A DNA stretch of 64,000 nt, taken from assembly GCF_024171945.1 (NCBI RefSeq), contig NZ_JAMTCR010000002.1, positions 1,922,001-1,986,000 of the forward strand, in the 5' to 3' direction. Of this stretch, positions 1 through 9,547 are shown in pieces; position 1 is the stretch's first letter; every line of letters starts with the position of its first letter. The notes under the pieces are model-generated. The model worked only from the letters and a program-made list of their open reading frames with translations. It was not told the origin of the DNA and did no database searches. Both the position numbers and the translations under genes were made by a program. Source of the stretch: Actinokineospora globicatena. GTDB lineage: Bacteria; Actinomycetota; Actinomycetes; Mycobacteriales; Pseudonocardiaceae.

Positions 1-9
1 GAGCATGTC

Positions 10-2553
10 GTGCGCGCCGGACTCCCCGGGGTCGCGCTGCCGCCCGGCGGGTTCGACAGCGACGCCGGTCGGGTGCTCGCGCCCGACCCGGCACGACCGG
101 ACGTCGGCGTTCTGGCCGACGACCCGGCGGTGGAGCGCGCCCTGCTGCTGGAGGCCCAGCGGATAGCGCGGATGGGCAGCTGGACGCTCGACGTCCGCAC
201 CGGGCAGGCCTACCTGTCCGACGGGTTGCGCGGCCTGTGCGGGCTGCCCGCGCGCGCCACGCTGACCGATCTGCTCGCCCTCGTGCACCCCGAGGACCTG
301 CCCGTGCTCGACGACTTCCAGGTGGCCCTGCGCGCGCGGCGCTCGTCGCAGCCGCTGGAGCTGGAGGTCCGCGACGACACGGGGAAGCGGTCGTACCTGG
401 TCCGCGCCCGCCCGGAGTTCGAGCCGGGTGGGCGCGTGGTCCGGGTGCACGGCACGGTGCAGGACTTCACCCGGTTCCGCGCGCTGGAGCGGCAGCTGAG
501 CCAGGACGGGCGGCTCTTCCGCGAGGCGCAGCGGGTGGCCCGGCTCGGCACCTGGGAGTGGGACACGGTCACCGGCGAGTGCCTGTGGTCGTCGATGCTC
601 TACGAGCTGTTCGGCGTCGAGGCGGGCACGAAGATCACCTACCGGGACTACCTGCAGCTGGTGCACCCGGACGACCGCAGCTGGGTCGACCAGCGGTGGC
701 AGGAGCTGGCGGGCACCCGCCGCCCGGTCGAGTGCGAGCACCGGGTGATCCGGCCGGACGGCAAGCGCCGGGTGTTCCGGGTGCGCGGCGAGGCGGCGGG
801 CACCGACGGCGACCGCAGCGTGATGATCGGCACCGCGCAGGACGTCACCGAGCAGCGCTCGACCGAGACCCGGATGCAGCGCTCCAGCAAGCGGTTCACG
901 GACCTGGTGGCCATAACGCCGGTCGGCATCGCCCTGTTCGACGACTCGGAGCGGCTGGTCGACGCGAACGACGCGCTGTGCTCGCTGCTCGGGTTGGACC
1001 TGGAGCGGCTGCGCGGGATGACCGCCGAGCAGCTCACCCACCCGGATGACCGCGACGCGCGCCGGGGTCGGGAGTCGCACTCGTTCCACAGCGGCCAGCG
1101 GGTGCTCGTCACGGCCACCGGCAAGCCGGTGTACTGCGAGCTCAACGCCACGGTGTCGGTCGCGGACGACGGCCAGCGGTTCTGGCTGGTGGTCTTCGCC
1201 GACGTCACGGACCGTCGTCGGGCCGCCGAGCGACTGCGCTACCAGGCGACACACGATGAGCTGACGGGCCTACCGGGTCGGGCGGCGGTGAAGGAGCTGC
1301 TCGGCAAGCTCCTCGGCGGCCGCGACTACGAGCGGATCGCGCTGCTGTTCTGCGATGTGGACAACTTCAAGCGGGTCAACGACTCGCTTGGCCACGATGT
1401 CGGCGACGAGCTGATCACGGCGCTGGCCAGGCGGTTGGAGCGCGGCCTGCCGCCGAGCTGCACCGTGGCCAGGATGTCGGGCGACGAGTACGTGATCATC
1501 TGCTCCGACGTGGAGGAGGCGGGCGGGGTCGAGGCGCTGGCCAACCAGGTCGCCAGCCTGCTGCGCACCGCGGTCCCGGTCCGCGACCAGTTGTTGCGGG
1601 TCTCGGCGTGCATCGGCGCGGCCGTGCCCAGCGGCCCGGAGACCAGCGGCGCCGACCTGCTGCGCTACGCCGACGCCGCCATGTTCGCCGCCAAGGCCCG
1701 CGGCACCGGCCGGGTCTCGATCGCCTCGGACAAGCTCATCGCGTCGGCCAACAGCCAGATGCTGCTGGAGGGCCAACTCCGCGAGGCCATCATGAACGAC
1801 CAGCTGGTGCTGCACTACCAACCCGTAGTCGGCCCGGACGGCACGGTCCTCTCCGCCGAAGCCCTGGTCCGCTGGCCCCACCCCGAACGCGGCCTCCTCT
1901 ACCCGGGCGACTTCCTCCCCGTCGCCGAACAGGGCGACCTCCTCGGCGAACTCGACCGCTGGGTCCTGCGCGCGGCCTTCATCGAGGCAGCCGAATGGCC
2001 CCAACTGTGCGGCGGCATCCTCGGCGGCGGCGTCGGCATCGCAGTCAACCTGGCCGGCTTGGTGCCGGGTGACCCGGAGTTCGTGGACGTCGTGTCCGCA
2101 ACCGTTGCGGCGACAGGGATCGCGTGGGATCGGGTTGTGTTGGAGCTGGTGGAGACCAGCTTGATCGACTTGCCGTCCCGCAGCCGGGAGGCGATGGCTG
2201 AGCTCGTGGAGCGCGGGGTTCGGTTCGCGGTGGACGACTTCGGGACTGGGTACTCGTCTTTGGCGCGGCTTAAGGAACTCCCCGCCCAGATCATCAAGAT
2301 CGACCGCCGCTTTGTGTCCGGTGTGGCTACGGACGCCTCGGACTTCGCTGTGGCGCGTGCTTTGGTGGACATGGCGCGGGCGATGGGGCGGAGTTGTGTG
2401 GCTGAGGGCGTGGAGAACGCTACCCAGTTCCATGTGCTGCGGGGGGTGGGGGTGGATGCTTACCAGGGGTGGTTGTTGTCGAAGCCGTTGCCTGCCAAGG
2501 AGTTCCGGGAGATCTTGAAGCTGGGGCCTGTGCACATTCCTCGGGGGAACTAG
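10..2553 (+). CDS. [17 protein letters not shown] c-di-GMP signalling protein
   Basis: Cytosolic cyclic-di-GMP protein: three PAS sensor domains (about residues 45-150, 165-280, 295-400), then GGDEF (about 412-575) and EAL (about 590-840). The GGDEF signature reads SGDEY (about 489), so the first Gly and the Phe are substituted; no RxxD inhibitory site precedes it. The EAL domain keeps EALVRW (about 616), the glutamate of ELVETS, DDFGTGYSS (about 741) and the lysine of IKID, so phosphodiesterase activity is likely. Cyclase activity is uncertain because SGDEF-like variants can be active. The reading frame is open to the left edge, so the GTG at 10 may not be the true start. The PAS domains suggest control by a small ligand or by redox state, which the sequence does not identify. 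The gene ends 7 bp before dispersed repeat copy 1. Confidence 0.9.
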   Translation: MRAGLPGVALPPGGFDSDAGRVLAPDPARPDVGVLADDPAVERALLLEAQRIARMGSWTLDVRTGQAYLSDGLRGLCGLPARATLTDLLALVHPEDLPVLDDFQVALRARRSSQPLELEVRDDTGKRSYLVRARPEFEPGGRVVRVHGTVQDFTRFRALERQLSQDGRLFREAQRVARLGTWEWDTVTGECLWSSMLYELFGVEAGTKITYRDYLQLVHPDDRSWVDQRWQELAGTRRPVECEHRVIRPDGKRRVFRVRGEAAGTDGDRSVMIGTAQDVTEQRSTETRMQRSSKRFTDLVAITPVGIALFDDSERLVDANDALCSLLGLDLERLRGMTAEQLTHPDDRDARRGRESHSFHSGQRVLVTATGKPVYCELNATVSVADDGQRFWLVVFADVTDRRRAAERLRYQATHDELTGLPGRAAVKELLGKLLGGRDYERIALLFCDVDNFKRVNDSLGHDVGDELITALARRLERGLPPSCTVARMSGDEYVIICSDVEEAGGVEALANQVASLLRTAVPVRDQLLRVSACIGAAVPSGPETSGADLLRYADAAMFAAKARGTGRVSIASDKLIASANSQMLLEGQLREAIMNDQLVLHYQPVVGPDGTVLSAEALVRWPHPERGLLYPGDFLPVAEQGDLLGELDRWVLRAAFIEAAEWPQLCGGILGGGVGIAVNLAGLVPGDPEFVDVVSATVAATGIAWDRVVLELVETSLIDLPSRSREAMAELVERGVRFAVDDFGTGYSSLARLKELPAQIIKIDRRFVSGVATDASDFAVARALVDMARAMGRSCVAEGVENATQFHVLRGVGVDAYQGWLLSKPLPAKEFREILKLGPVHIPRGN

Positions 2554-2560
2554 GTTTCAG

Positions 2561-2980
2561 GTTGATCTTGGCGGCCGTGGTTGAGTAGGCGTTGAGCTGG
2601 GGGACGTCCGGGTCTTGGGCCTTCGCTTCACTGCGGTAGACGCCTCGCCTGCGGCATCGAACTGGCGCGAGTTTCGAGCTTTGCTCGATGGGGCGAACTT
2701 GTTTTGTGCGGGGCCCCTACGACACCCGTGGCAGGACCGCAAAGCAGGGGCCGAAAAGCATGGCCCTGTCCGCTACCGACGCTACGGGTACCGCTCCCTC
2801 ACACAAAACAAGTCCGCCCCATCGAGCCGGCCTGGCACCAGCGCCGTGGTGGAGCGCGTGTCGGCCAACGTCGTTTGGCGGGCATTGTTGGGGTCAACGT
2901 TGTCTAGGGGTCGTGGGGCAATGCGGGCGGGGTTCTGGCCAGTCGTGGGTGGTGGGGCTGGGGCGTGGGGAGTTGGTGGA
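2561..2980. repeat. Dispersed repeat copy 1 (about 420 bp)
   Basis: This stretch is clearly similar to 54441-54838, with small insertions and deletions. Shared blocks include gttgatcttg, gcgttgagctggggga, ggccttcgcttc, gcggtagacgcctcg, the long inverted arms described separately, ttggcaccagcgcc-like sequence and ggccagtcgt. It fills the junction between the GGDEF/EAL gene (ends 2553, plus strand) and the HTH gene (ends 3020, minus strand). Copy 2 also lies between two convergent gene ends. No convincing reading frame is conserved between the copies, so I treat it as a non-coding repeat. Confidence 0.85.
2683..2827. repeat. Inverted-arm core of repeat copy 1
   Basis: Two 26-nt arms, 2683-2708 and 2802-2827, are reverse complements except for one position that is a G-U pair if transcribed. 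The arms run from gctcgatgggg to ttttgtg and back. The 93-nt interior has further pairing, for example acccgt near 2725 with acgggt near 2785. The shape fits a MITE-like element, a bidirectional terminator or a folded RNA. Copy 2 (54563-54709) keeps the same arms and nearly the same length. Confidence 0.85.
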
Positions 2981-3019
2981 GTGCGTGGCGGTGGTGTGGG
3001 CGGGGTGGAACTTGGGTTG

Positions 3020-3847
3020 TCACCACGGGGTGGGGCCGATGACGGCGGCGCTCGAGGTGATTGTGGCGTCTTCGGTGTGGTCGCAGCGGATTGTGAGGCT
3101 GAATTGGGTGTCGCCGGTGGTTGGCCAGAGGGTGGGGAGGTTGTGGGCCAGGTAGTGGATGACGCCTAGGGAGCCGTGGGCGGTGATTCCTGCGATGTGG
3201 ATGACCACTCTGCCGTCGATCAGGTGGCGGGCCAGGTAGCCGAGGTCGGAGTTGGTGGGTGTCGGGTCGTTGCGCGGGGAGCCGTGCCGGGTGCCGGTTT
3301 CGCGCTCGACGATCCACCAGCGGCCGTTGGACTTGGACATGTCCAGATGCGGGTCGCGGGCCAGGAGTGCGGCGCCCACCGGGGCCGATTTGGGGCCGCA
3401 GATGACAACTGCGTCACCCTCGAAGGGCGTTGTGCGGTCGGGCATGATCGAGTGTGCTGTTGGCTGGAGGGAGAGTTCGGCCAAGAGGCTCTCGACGGTC
3501 CGTTGGGCGTTCGCGTCGGCTGCGTCGATGTAGGTGCGTTTGCGGTCGTCCTCGCCGGAGCGCAGTGGTACGCCGACGGCGACGGGCCCGATGCCGAAGA
3601 ATGCTCGCTCGGCCGGTGGAGCGGTGTTCCTGATCTGGGTGATCCGGCCCTTGCTCACCCCTGACGCAGCGGCGATCTCGGTGTAGCTCAACCCTTGCGC
3701 CCTGGCCTCGTCGATCGCCACCCGACGGAGGCGGGCGAGTTCGTGCTGCCGCTGCCGGTACACGTCCGAGAGTTCCGCCGCCCGCCGCACCCGCCGAAGC
3801 GGATCCCGGTCGTCGCGGACCTCATCGAGCTCATCCTTCCAGCTCAT
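3020..3847 (-). CDS. Helix-turn-helix protein of unknown function
   Basis: A protein of 275 residues. The N-terminus is charged and helical; a helix-turn-helix follows at about residues 45-75 (GLSYTEIAAASGVSKGRITQ), resembling sigma-70 region 4 or phage-type regulators, so DNA binding is likely. The C-terminal 180 residues contain VVICGPKSAP and a WWIVERETG stretch that I cannot assign to an enzyme family. I chose the ATG at 3847 (MSWKDELDE); an upstream in-frame start at 3898 would add 17 residues that look like translated promoter. It is divergent from the small gene at 3942, and the shared promoter holds two similar 17-bp direct repeats, which suggests autoregulation. The 3' end abuts repeat copy 1. 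Confidence 0.75.
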   Translation of the reverse strand: MSWKDELDEVRDDRDPLRRVRRAAELSDVYRQRQHELARLRRVAIDEARAQGLSYTEIAAASGVSKGRITQIRNTAPPAERAFFGIGPVAVGVPLRSGEDDRKRTYIDAADANAQRTVESLLAELSLQPTAHSIMPDRTTPFEGDAVVICGPKSAPVGAALLARDPHLDMSKSNGRWWIVERETGTRHGSPRNDPTPTNSDLGYLARHLIDGRVVIHIAGITAHGSLGVIHYLAHNLPTLWPTTGDTQFSLTIRCDHTEDATITSSAAVIGPTPW

Positions 3848-3854
3848 AGGCTTG

Positions 3855-3917
3855 TTTAGACCCCCTTGAACGTGGCTTGCGGCTGGCAGTACAGTCAAAG
3901 TTTATACCCCCTCAACA
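3855..3917. promoter_or_regulatory. Divergent promoter with two direct repeats
   Basis: The two halves TTTAGACCCCCTTGAAC (3855-3871) and TTTATACCCCCTCAACA (3901-3917) match at 13 of 17 positions, in the same orientation, 46 bp apart. They lie between the divergent starts at 3847 and 3942. On the minus strand TTGACT (3898-3893) could be a -35 element. They are candidate operators for the adjacent HTH protein. Confidence 0.45.
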
Positions 3918-3941
3918 TCGCTGGCTCAACAGGAGCGGGAC

Positions 3942-4376
3942 ATGACGAGAACCCTGATCGCCCAGGACGGCCTCGCCGCACTGTGGGCGGAACTGCCCAG
4001 GTTGATCGACTCGGCGCACGGGCATGTTGATCGCCATCCGGCGCTGGAGGTGGCCAGTCTCGATGTCTGCGCGGATGGAGTCGGGGCTGGGCGTGTGGAG
4101 ATCTACGTGTCAGGATCGCGGTCGCTCGCTTGCGCGCGTTTGCTCGACTGGCTCGACACTCTCACGCGTACCTCGCTGTGCCTGCAGGTCGAAGGCAATC
4201 CGCAGCAGCCGAGGGCGATGGTCTTTGGCCGCCTGCACGATGGGACTTCCGCGACAGTGATAGCGCCGTTGGCCGAGGAGGACGCGGAAGTCATTGTTCG
4301 CGACCGGATTGGGGACTGGGTCCTGCACTGGCTCCGACTGCAAGCTGTGGATGCTGTGGCTAGTCCACGGAGGTGA
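3942..4376 (+). CDS. Small conserved-looking protein of unknown function
   Basis: A 144-residue soluble protein with no signal peptide, membrane segment or recognised motif. The middle (VEIYVSGSRSLACARLLDWLDTL) and the C-terminus look like an alpha/beta fold. The start is supported by AGGAG at 3931-3935, six bases before the ATG. It is transcribed divergently from the HTH gene, sharing a promoter with direct repeats, so the two probably act or are regulated together. Its last 17 bp overlap the 3' end of the convergent BpsA-like gene. Function unknown. Confidence 0.7.
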   Translation: MTRTLIAQDGLAALWAELPRLIDSAHGHVDRHPALEVASLDVCADGVGAGRVEIYVSGSRSLACARLLDWLDTLTRTSLCLQVEGNPQQPRAMVFGRLHDGTSATVIAPLAEEDAEVIVRDRIGDWVLHWLRLQAVDAVASPRR

Positions 4377-5922
4377 GGATGGTGCGGATTCGGTGTAGGG
4401 GGAGGTCGATCAGGCGTTCGTCCAGGTCGGTGGGGGAGGCTAGGGATGCGACTTGTTCTCGGGCTTCTCGTTTGGTCAGAGGCGTGGGGGAGTGGGTGAT
4501 GAGGGCTTCGCGCCAGGTGTTGGTTAGTTTGCCGTGGACTCGGGTGAGGATGGTGCGGCGTGGGGAGTCGGTGGGGGTGGGGGTGGCCAGGACTACGGCG
4601 TGGCGGCCGCCTGCGAGACTGCGGTGGTAGGTGAGGGTGTACTTGCCGCGCACTAGTTCGGCGAGGGCTTGCTGGCCGCGTTGGTCGGAGATGTCGGGGT
4701 GGTTGTTGGCGACCAAGGCGCCGACGGTTGATAGTGGGCCTGCTAGGAGGACGCGGGCCAGCCAGGAGCCGGGGTCCGAGGTGAGGTCGTACGCGCAAGG
4801 GTTGTTGCCGCGCGGGGGATCTGTCCACGTAGGAATCGTGGGCGCGACACCGGTCAGGCGCGTCAGTTCGGCCAGAGCCGCAACGGGAGTGCCGCCGGAC
4901 TCGATCGACTGCGGCCCGTGGGTGTAGATACCTGACACAAGCTCACGAACCGCCGACTCCGCCAGTCGTGACGAGCGCGAAGTCTGTTGCAGCACATACA
5001 GATCGCTGGCGCTGCCGACCGCCTGCGCGCCGTGGTAGCGGTTGAAGGCGGGCAGCACGGCCTCGAACACGAGACCCAGCCGCTGGATCTCCTGCTGGAC
5101 CTTCAACCCCAGCGCCGGGGTGCGGTCGCTGTAGCCGTACGCCACGATCGCGCGGCCGTCCGGGTCGCGCAGGGACTCGATGGCGCGCGCCAGGAACAGC
5201 CGCATGCCCTCCGGGGTGTACGGGGGGTCGGTGAACACGAGGTCGGCCGTGCCCACGGTGGACGGCGGCAGGGCGAACCGGAAGTCCGCGTACCGGCACT
5301 GGATGTCCAGACCACGTGCCGCGGCCGTCTTGTCCACGTACTCCAGCAGCCGTTCGTCCACGTCCACCACCGTCGCCGACAGCTCCGGGCGCAGCGTGCA
5401 CACCGCCAGCGCGGTCAGGTCGTGGTCGCCGACGCACAGCAGGCGGGCGCCCGCGAGGTCGTAGGTCTGGTCCAGCCACCGGGCGCGGCGCAGCATCGTC
5501 GCGGCGTCGGCCTGGACGTGGTCGAGCGCACGCGAAGGTGCCGGTACGCCAGTGAGATAGCCCTCGTAGGCCGCCGCGAGCTCCGCGTCCGGGATGTCCG
5601 GTCGTGGCGCGGTCAGCGCGCGGTAGCCGTCCACCCTGGACGGCACGACGCGCCACGAATCGCCGTCGCGCTCGACGTCGTCGCCCAGCGCGGCGATCAA
5701 CTCCTGGACGCTGCGGCGCGGCACCGCGGTGGTCCTGACCAGGTCGTCCAGGCTCTGCCAGCCCGAGCTGAGCAGGCCGACCACGGCTCGCAGGGGACGG
5801 GCGTGCACGCCCCGGGCAGTGAGGTAACTGGTCACGGAGTCGGCCACAAGCCGATTAGCGTAGGAGAGCGCCCCGCGCCACCCCGACCCGGCCGTGCGTT
5901 CGCCGCCGAGCCGCCGCCACAT
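4360..5922 (-). CDS. BpsA-like (bis-aminopropyl spermidine synthase family) aminopropyltransferase
   Basis: A 520-residue protein. Residues 30-90 form a winged-helix-like domain. Residues 100-330 match the branched-polyamine synthase BpsA/DUF43 fold, a Rossmann aminopropyltransferase that uses decarboxylated S-adenosylmethionine. Visible motifs are LLCVGDHDLTA (about 160-170, where the archaeal enzyme has GDDD) and FTDPPYT (about 230). The Asp-to-His change in the first motif could alter substrate or activity. Residues 340-520 are an extra C-terminal domain I do not recognise, making the protein much longer than the roughly 350-residue archaeal enzymes. The start is uncertain: ATG at 5922 was used, but later starts ahead of the ADSVTSYL segment are possible. 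It is divergent from the opuC operon, and its 3' end overlaps the gene at 3942. The family is likely; the product (branched polyamine or other) is inferred. Confidence 0.65.
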   Translation of the reverse strand: MWRRLGGERTAGSGWRGALSYANRLVADSVTSYLTARGVHARPLRAVVGLLSSGWQSLDDLVRTTAVPRRSVQELIAALGDDVERDGDSWRVVPSRVDGYRALTAPRPDIPDAELAAAYEGYLTGVPAPSRALDHVQADAATMLRRARWLDQTYDLAGARLLCVGDHDLTALAVCTLRPELSATVVDVDERLLEYVDKTAAARGLDIQCRYADFRFALPPSTVGTADLVFTDPPYTPEGMRLFLARAIESLRDPDGRAIVAYGYSDRTPALGLKVQQEIQRLGLVFEAVLPAFNRYHGAQAVGSASDLYVLQQTSRSSRLAESAVRELVSGIYTHGPQSIESGGTPVAALAELTRLTGVAPTIPTWTDPPRGNNPCAYDLTSDPGSWLARVLLAGPLSTVGALVANNHPDISDQRGQQALAELVRGKYTLTYHRSLAGGRHAVVLATPTPTDSPRRTILTRVHGKLTNTWREALITHSPTPLTKREAREQVASLASPTDLDERLIDLPLHRIRTILTSVD

Positions 5923-6010
5923 CGTGGAACGGCCTGCCTGTGTCAGCCGTTCGGGTTAAGGTCGTCCGACCTGCGGCTACCAGGGGGCCGTGCCGACCCG
6001 AGGGGTCCGA

Positions 6011-7131
<1,121 letters not shown>

Positions 7132-7135
<4 letters not shown>

Positions 7136-7821
7136 ACTGGATCCTCGACCACATCCCGGACCTGCTCGCCGCCAGCGGTGACCACCTCCAGTTGGCGCTG
7201 ATCCCGGTCGTCGTCGGCCTGGTGCTGTCGCTGCCGCTCGGCTGGGTGGCCAACCGCTGGACCGTGGCGCGCGCGATCATGGTCCCGGTGTCCGGGCTGC
7301 TCTACACGATCCCGTCGCTGGCGCTGTTCGTGATGATGCCGCTGCTGCTGGGCACCAAGATCCTCGACCCGATCAACGTCCAGGCCGCGCTGACCGTCTA
7401 CACCGTCGCGCTGCTGGTCCGCTCGATCGCCGACGCGCTGGCCGCGGTGCCCGAGTCGGTCGTCCAGGCCGCCTCGGCGATGGGGTACCGCACCGCGGGC
7501 CGGTTCTTCGCCGTGGAGCTGCCGCTGGCCGTCCCGGTGCTCGTCGCCGGGGTGCGGGTCGCGGCGGTGTCCAACATCAGCCTGGTCGCCGTCGGGCAGA
7601 TCATCGGCGTCGGCGGCCTCGGCTACTTCCTGCTGCACGGCGCCCAGACCAGCCCGCCGAACTTCCAGGAGATCATCGCGGGCATCGCGCTGATCGTGGT
7701 GCTGGCGCTCATCGTCGACGGACTGTTGGCCCTGGCTGGTCGGGCGTTGACTCCGTGGACTCGCCAGCAAGTGGGTCGGGCGGGCGGGGGCCGTCGAAGC
7801 CGCGCAGTGGTGGTCAAGTGA
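7132..7821 (+). CDS. opuCB: Compatible-solute ABC transporter permease
   Basis: Inner-membrane permease of 229 residues with about five or six hydrophobic segments and the binding-protein-dependent transport (BPD_transp_1) fold. The EAA-like coupling helix is in the stretch VQAASAMGYRTAGRFFAVELP. A GTGA overlap with the ATPase gene upstream and another with the second permease downstream (7818) imply translational coupling and equimolar production. Substrate class (betaine, choline or related) is inferred from the neighbours, not from this protein. Confidence 0.9.
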
Positions 7822-8543
7822 GCGTCTTCGACCAGGTCGGCGACTGGCTGACCAACCCGGACAACTGGAAGACCACCCTCGGCATCGCGGGCGTCCCGCA
7901 GCGGCTGGGCGAGCACCTGCACTACACCGGGCTCGCGGTGCTCATCGCCGCGGTGATCGCCATCCCGCTCGGCGCCTACATCGGGCACACCGGGCGCGGC
8001 GGCACCATCGTGGTCGGCGTGGTGAACTCGTTCCGCGCGTTGCCCGAGGTGGGTCTGCTGATCCTGCTGGTGCTGGCCATGGGGCTGACGTTGGCGCTGG
8101 AGGCGGTCACCATCGCACTGGTGCTGCTGGCCGTGCCGGTGTTGCTGGCGGGCACCTACTCGGGCGTGCGCAACGTCGACCGGGCCGCTGTGGACGCCGC
8201 GCGCGGCATGGGCATGAGCGAGTGGGAGATCCTGCTCAAGGTCGAGCTGCCGAACGCGCTGCCGCTGATCCTCGGCGCCGTCCGCTCCGCGACCCTGCAG
8301 GTGATCGCCACCGCCAGCATCGCGGCCGTGGTGTCGCTCGGCGGGCTCGGCCGGTTCGTCATCGACGGCAACGCGCTGCGCGAGTACGACCAGATGGCGG
8401 CGGGCGCCGTGCTCATCGCCGGGCTCGCGATCGTGGTGGAACTGCTGCTGACCGGCCTGCAGTGGCTGGTGGTCTCCCCCGGTCTGCGCAAGAAGACCAG
8501 CAGGCGCACCCGCGCCCGCACCGCTGTCCCAACCTCCGGATGA
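7818..8543 (+). CDS. opuCD: Compatible-solute ABC transporter second permease
   Basis: Second transmembrane subunit, 241 residues. I chose the GTG at 7818, whose TGA-overlapping position (GTGA with the end of opuCB) repeats the operon pattern; a longer frame opening at 7755 would overlap opuCB by 67 bp and adds an implausible Gly/Pro-rich stretch. Coupling-helix region VDAARGMGMSEWEILLKVELP is clear. Fifteen bases separate its stop from the binding-protein start. Confidence 0.9.
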   Translation: MSVFDQVGDWLTNPDNWKTTLGIAGVPQRLGEHLHYTGLAVLIAAVIAIPLGAYIGHTGRGGTIVVGVVNSFRALPEVGLLILLVLAMGLTLALEAVTIALVLLAVPVLLAGTYSGVRNVDRAAVDAARGMGMSEWEILLKVELPNALPLILGAVRSATLQVIATASIAAVVSLGGLGRFVIDGNALREYDQMAAGAVLIAGLAIVVELLLTGLQWLVVSPGLRKKTSRRTRARTAVPTSG

Positions 8544-8557
8544 CAGGAGTTCCCCGA

Positions 8558-9487
8558 ATGAAGCGCGTACTCGCCGCAGTGGCGACCGCCGTGGCGGCCA
8601 CGCTCACCCTGACGGCGTGCGGCGGCTCGTCGGACCCGTTGGCCAACCAGCCCACCACCGGCGGCGGCTCGGCCGCCCCGGCCCCGACCGGCACCATCGT
8701 CATCGGGTCGGCGAACTTCCCGGAGAGCACGCTGCTCGCCGAGATCTACGCCAGCGCGCTGGAGGCCAAGGGCGTCAAGGTGTCCAAGAAGCTGGGCATC
8801 GGCAGCCGCGAGGCGTACTACCCGGGTCTGCAGGACGGCTCGATCGACCTGATCCCCGAGTACACCGGCTCGCTGCTGACCCACATCGACAAGAAGGCCG
8901 CGCAGACCAGCCCCGACGAGGTCTACACCGCGCTCAAGGCCGCGCTGCCGGAGAAGCTGGTCGTGCTGGACAAGTCCACCGCCGAGGACAAGGACGCGGT
9001 GGTGGTCACCAAGGAGACCGCGACCAAGCTCAACCTCAAGACCATCGAGGACTTCGCCAAGACCGGCGCGGTCACCTTCGGCGGCCCGCCCGAGTTCCAG
9101 AAGCGCACCGACGGCCTGCTCGGCCTGAAGGAGACCTACAACCTGGAGGTCTCGGAGTTCAAGTCGCTCGACGCCGGTGGCCCGCTGACCGTCGACGCGC
9201 TCAAGACCGGCGCGGTGCAGGCGGCCGACCTGTTCACCACCGACCCGGCGATCACCGCCAACGACTTCGTGGTGCTCGAGGACACGAAGAACAACTTCGC
9301 CGCGCAGAACGTGGTCCCGCTGATCACCAAGAGCAAGGCCGACGACACCGTCAAGCAGGTCCTCAACGCCATCACCGCGAAGCTGACCACCGAGATCCTG
9401 ATCGAGCTCAACGGCAAGCTCAGCGCCCCGGACAAGCCGGACGCCGCCAAGGTCGCCAAGGAGTGGCTGGCCTCGGTCGGCATCTGA
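8558..9487 (+). CDS. opuCC: Compatible-solute-binding lipoprotein
   Basis: Substrate-binding subunit, 309 residues, anchored outside the membrane by lipid. Residues 1-20 are a lipoprotein signal with lipobox LTAC, Cys becoming the acylated N-terminus. The mature part is an OpuAC-type binding fold: IVIGSANFPESTLLAEIYA near the start and the LIPEYTGSLL stretch are typical of choline/betaine-binding proteins. The start is fixed by AGGAG at 8545-8549, eight bases upstream. Last gene of the operon; a large hairpin (9501-9547) follows 13 bp after the stop. Confidence 0.92.
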   Translation: MKRVLAAVATAVAATLTLTACGGSSDPLANQPTTGGGSAAPAPTGTIVIGSANFPESTLLAEIYASALEAKGVKVSKKLGIGSREAYYPGLQDGSIDLIPEYTGSLLTHIDKKAAQTSPDEVYTALKAALPEKLVVLDKSTAEDKDAVVVTKETATKLNLKTIEDFAKTGAVTFGGPPEFQKRTDGLLGLKETYNLEVSEFKSLDAGGPLTVDALKTGAVQAADLFTTDPAITANDFVVLEDTKNNFAAQNVVPLITKSKADDTVKQVLNAITAKLTTEILIELNGKLSAPDKPDAAKVAKEWLASVGI

Positions 9488-9500
9488 TCACTGCTCGCGC

Positions 9501-9547
9501 CGCGACCGGGTCCACCCCATGATGGGGGTATGACGGACCCGGTCGCG
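9501..9547 (+). terminator. Nested hairpin across a start codon
   Basis: CGCGACCGGGTCC (9501-9513) pairs perfectly with GGACCCGGTCGCG (9535-9547). Inside it CCCCAT (9515-9520) pairs with ATGGGG (9522-9527). It follows the opuC operon and could end it, but it has no U-tract and contains the proposed ATG (9530) of the next gene between inner and outer right arms. It may therefore hide that start or work as a cis-regulatory RNA structure. Confidence 0.6.

Noticed and set aside
2615-3169. Coding frame through repeat copy 1
   Set aside because: The frame is not kept in copy 2 and runs over the inverted arms; the translation is Gly/Val-rich low complexity in its second half.
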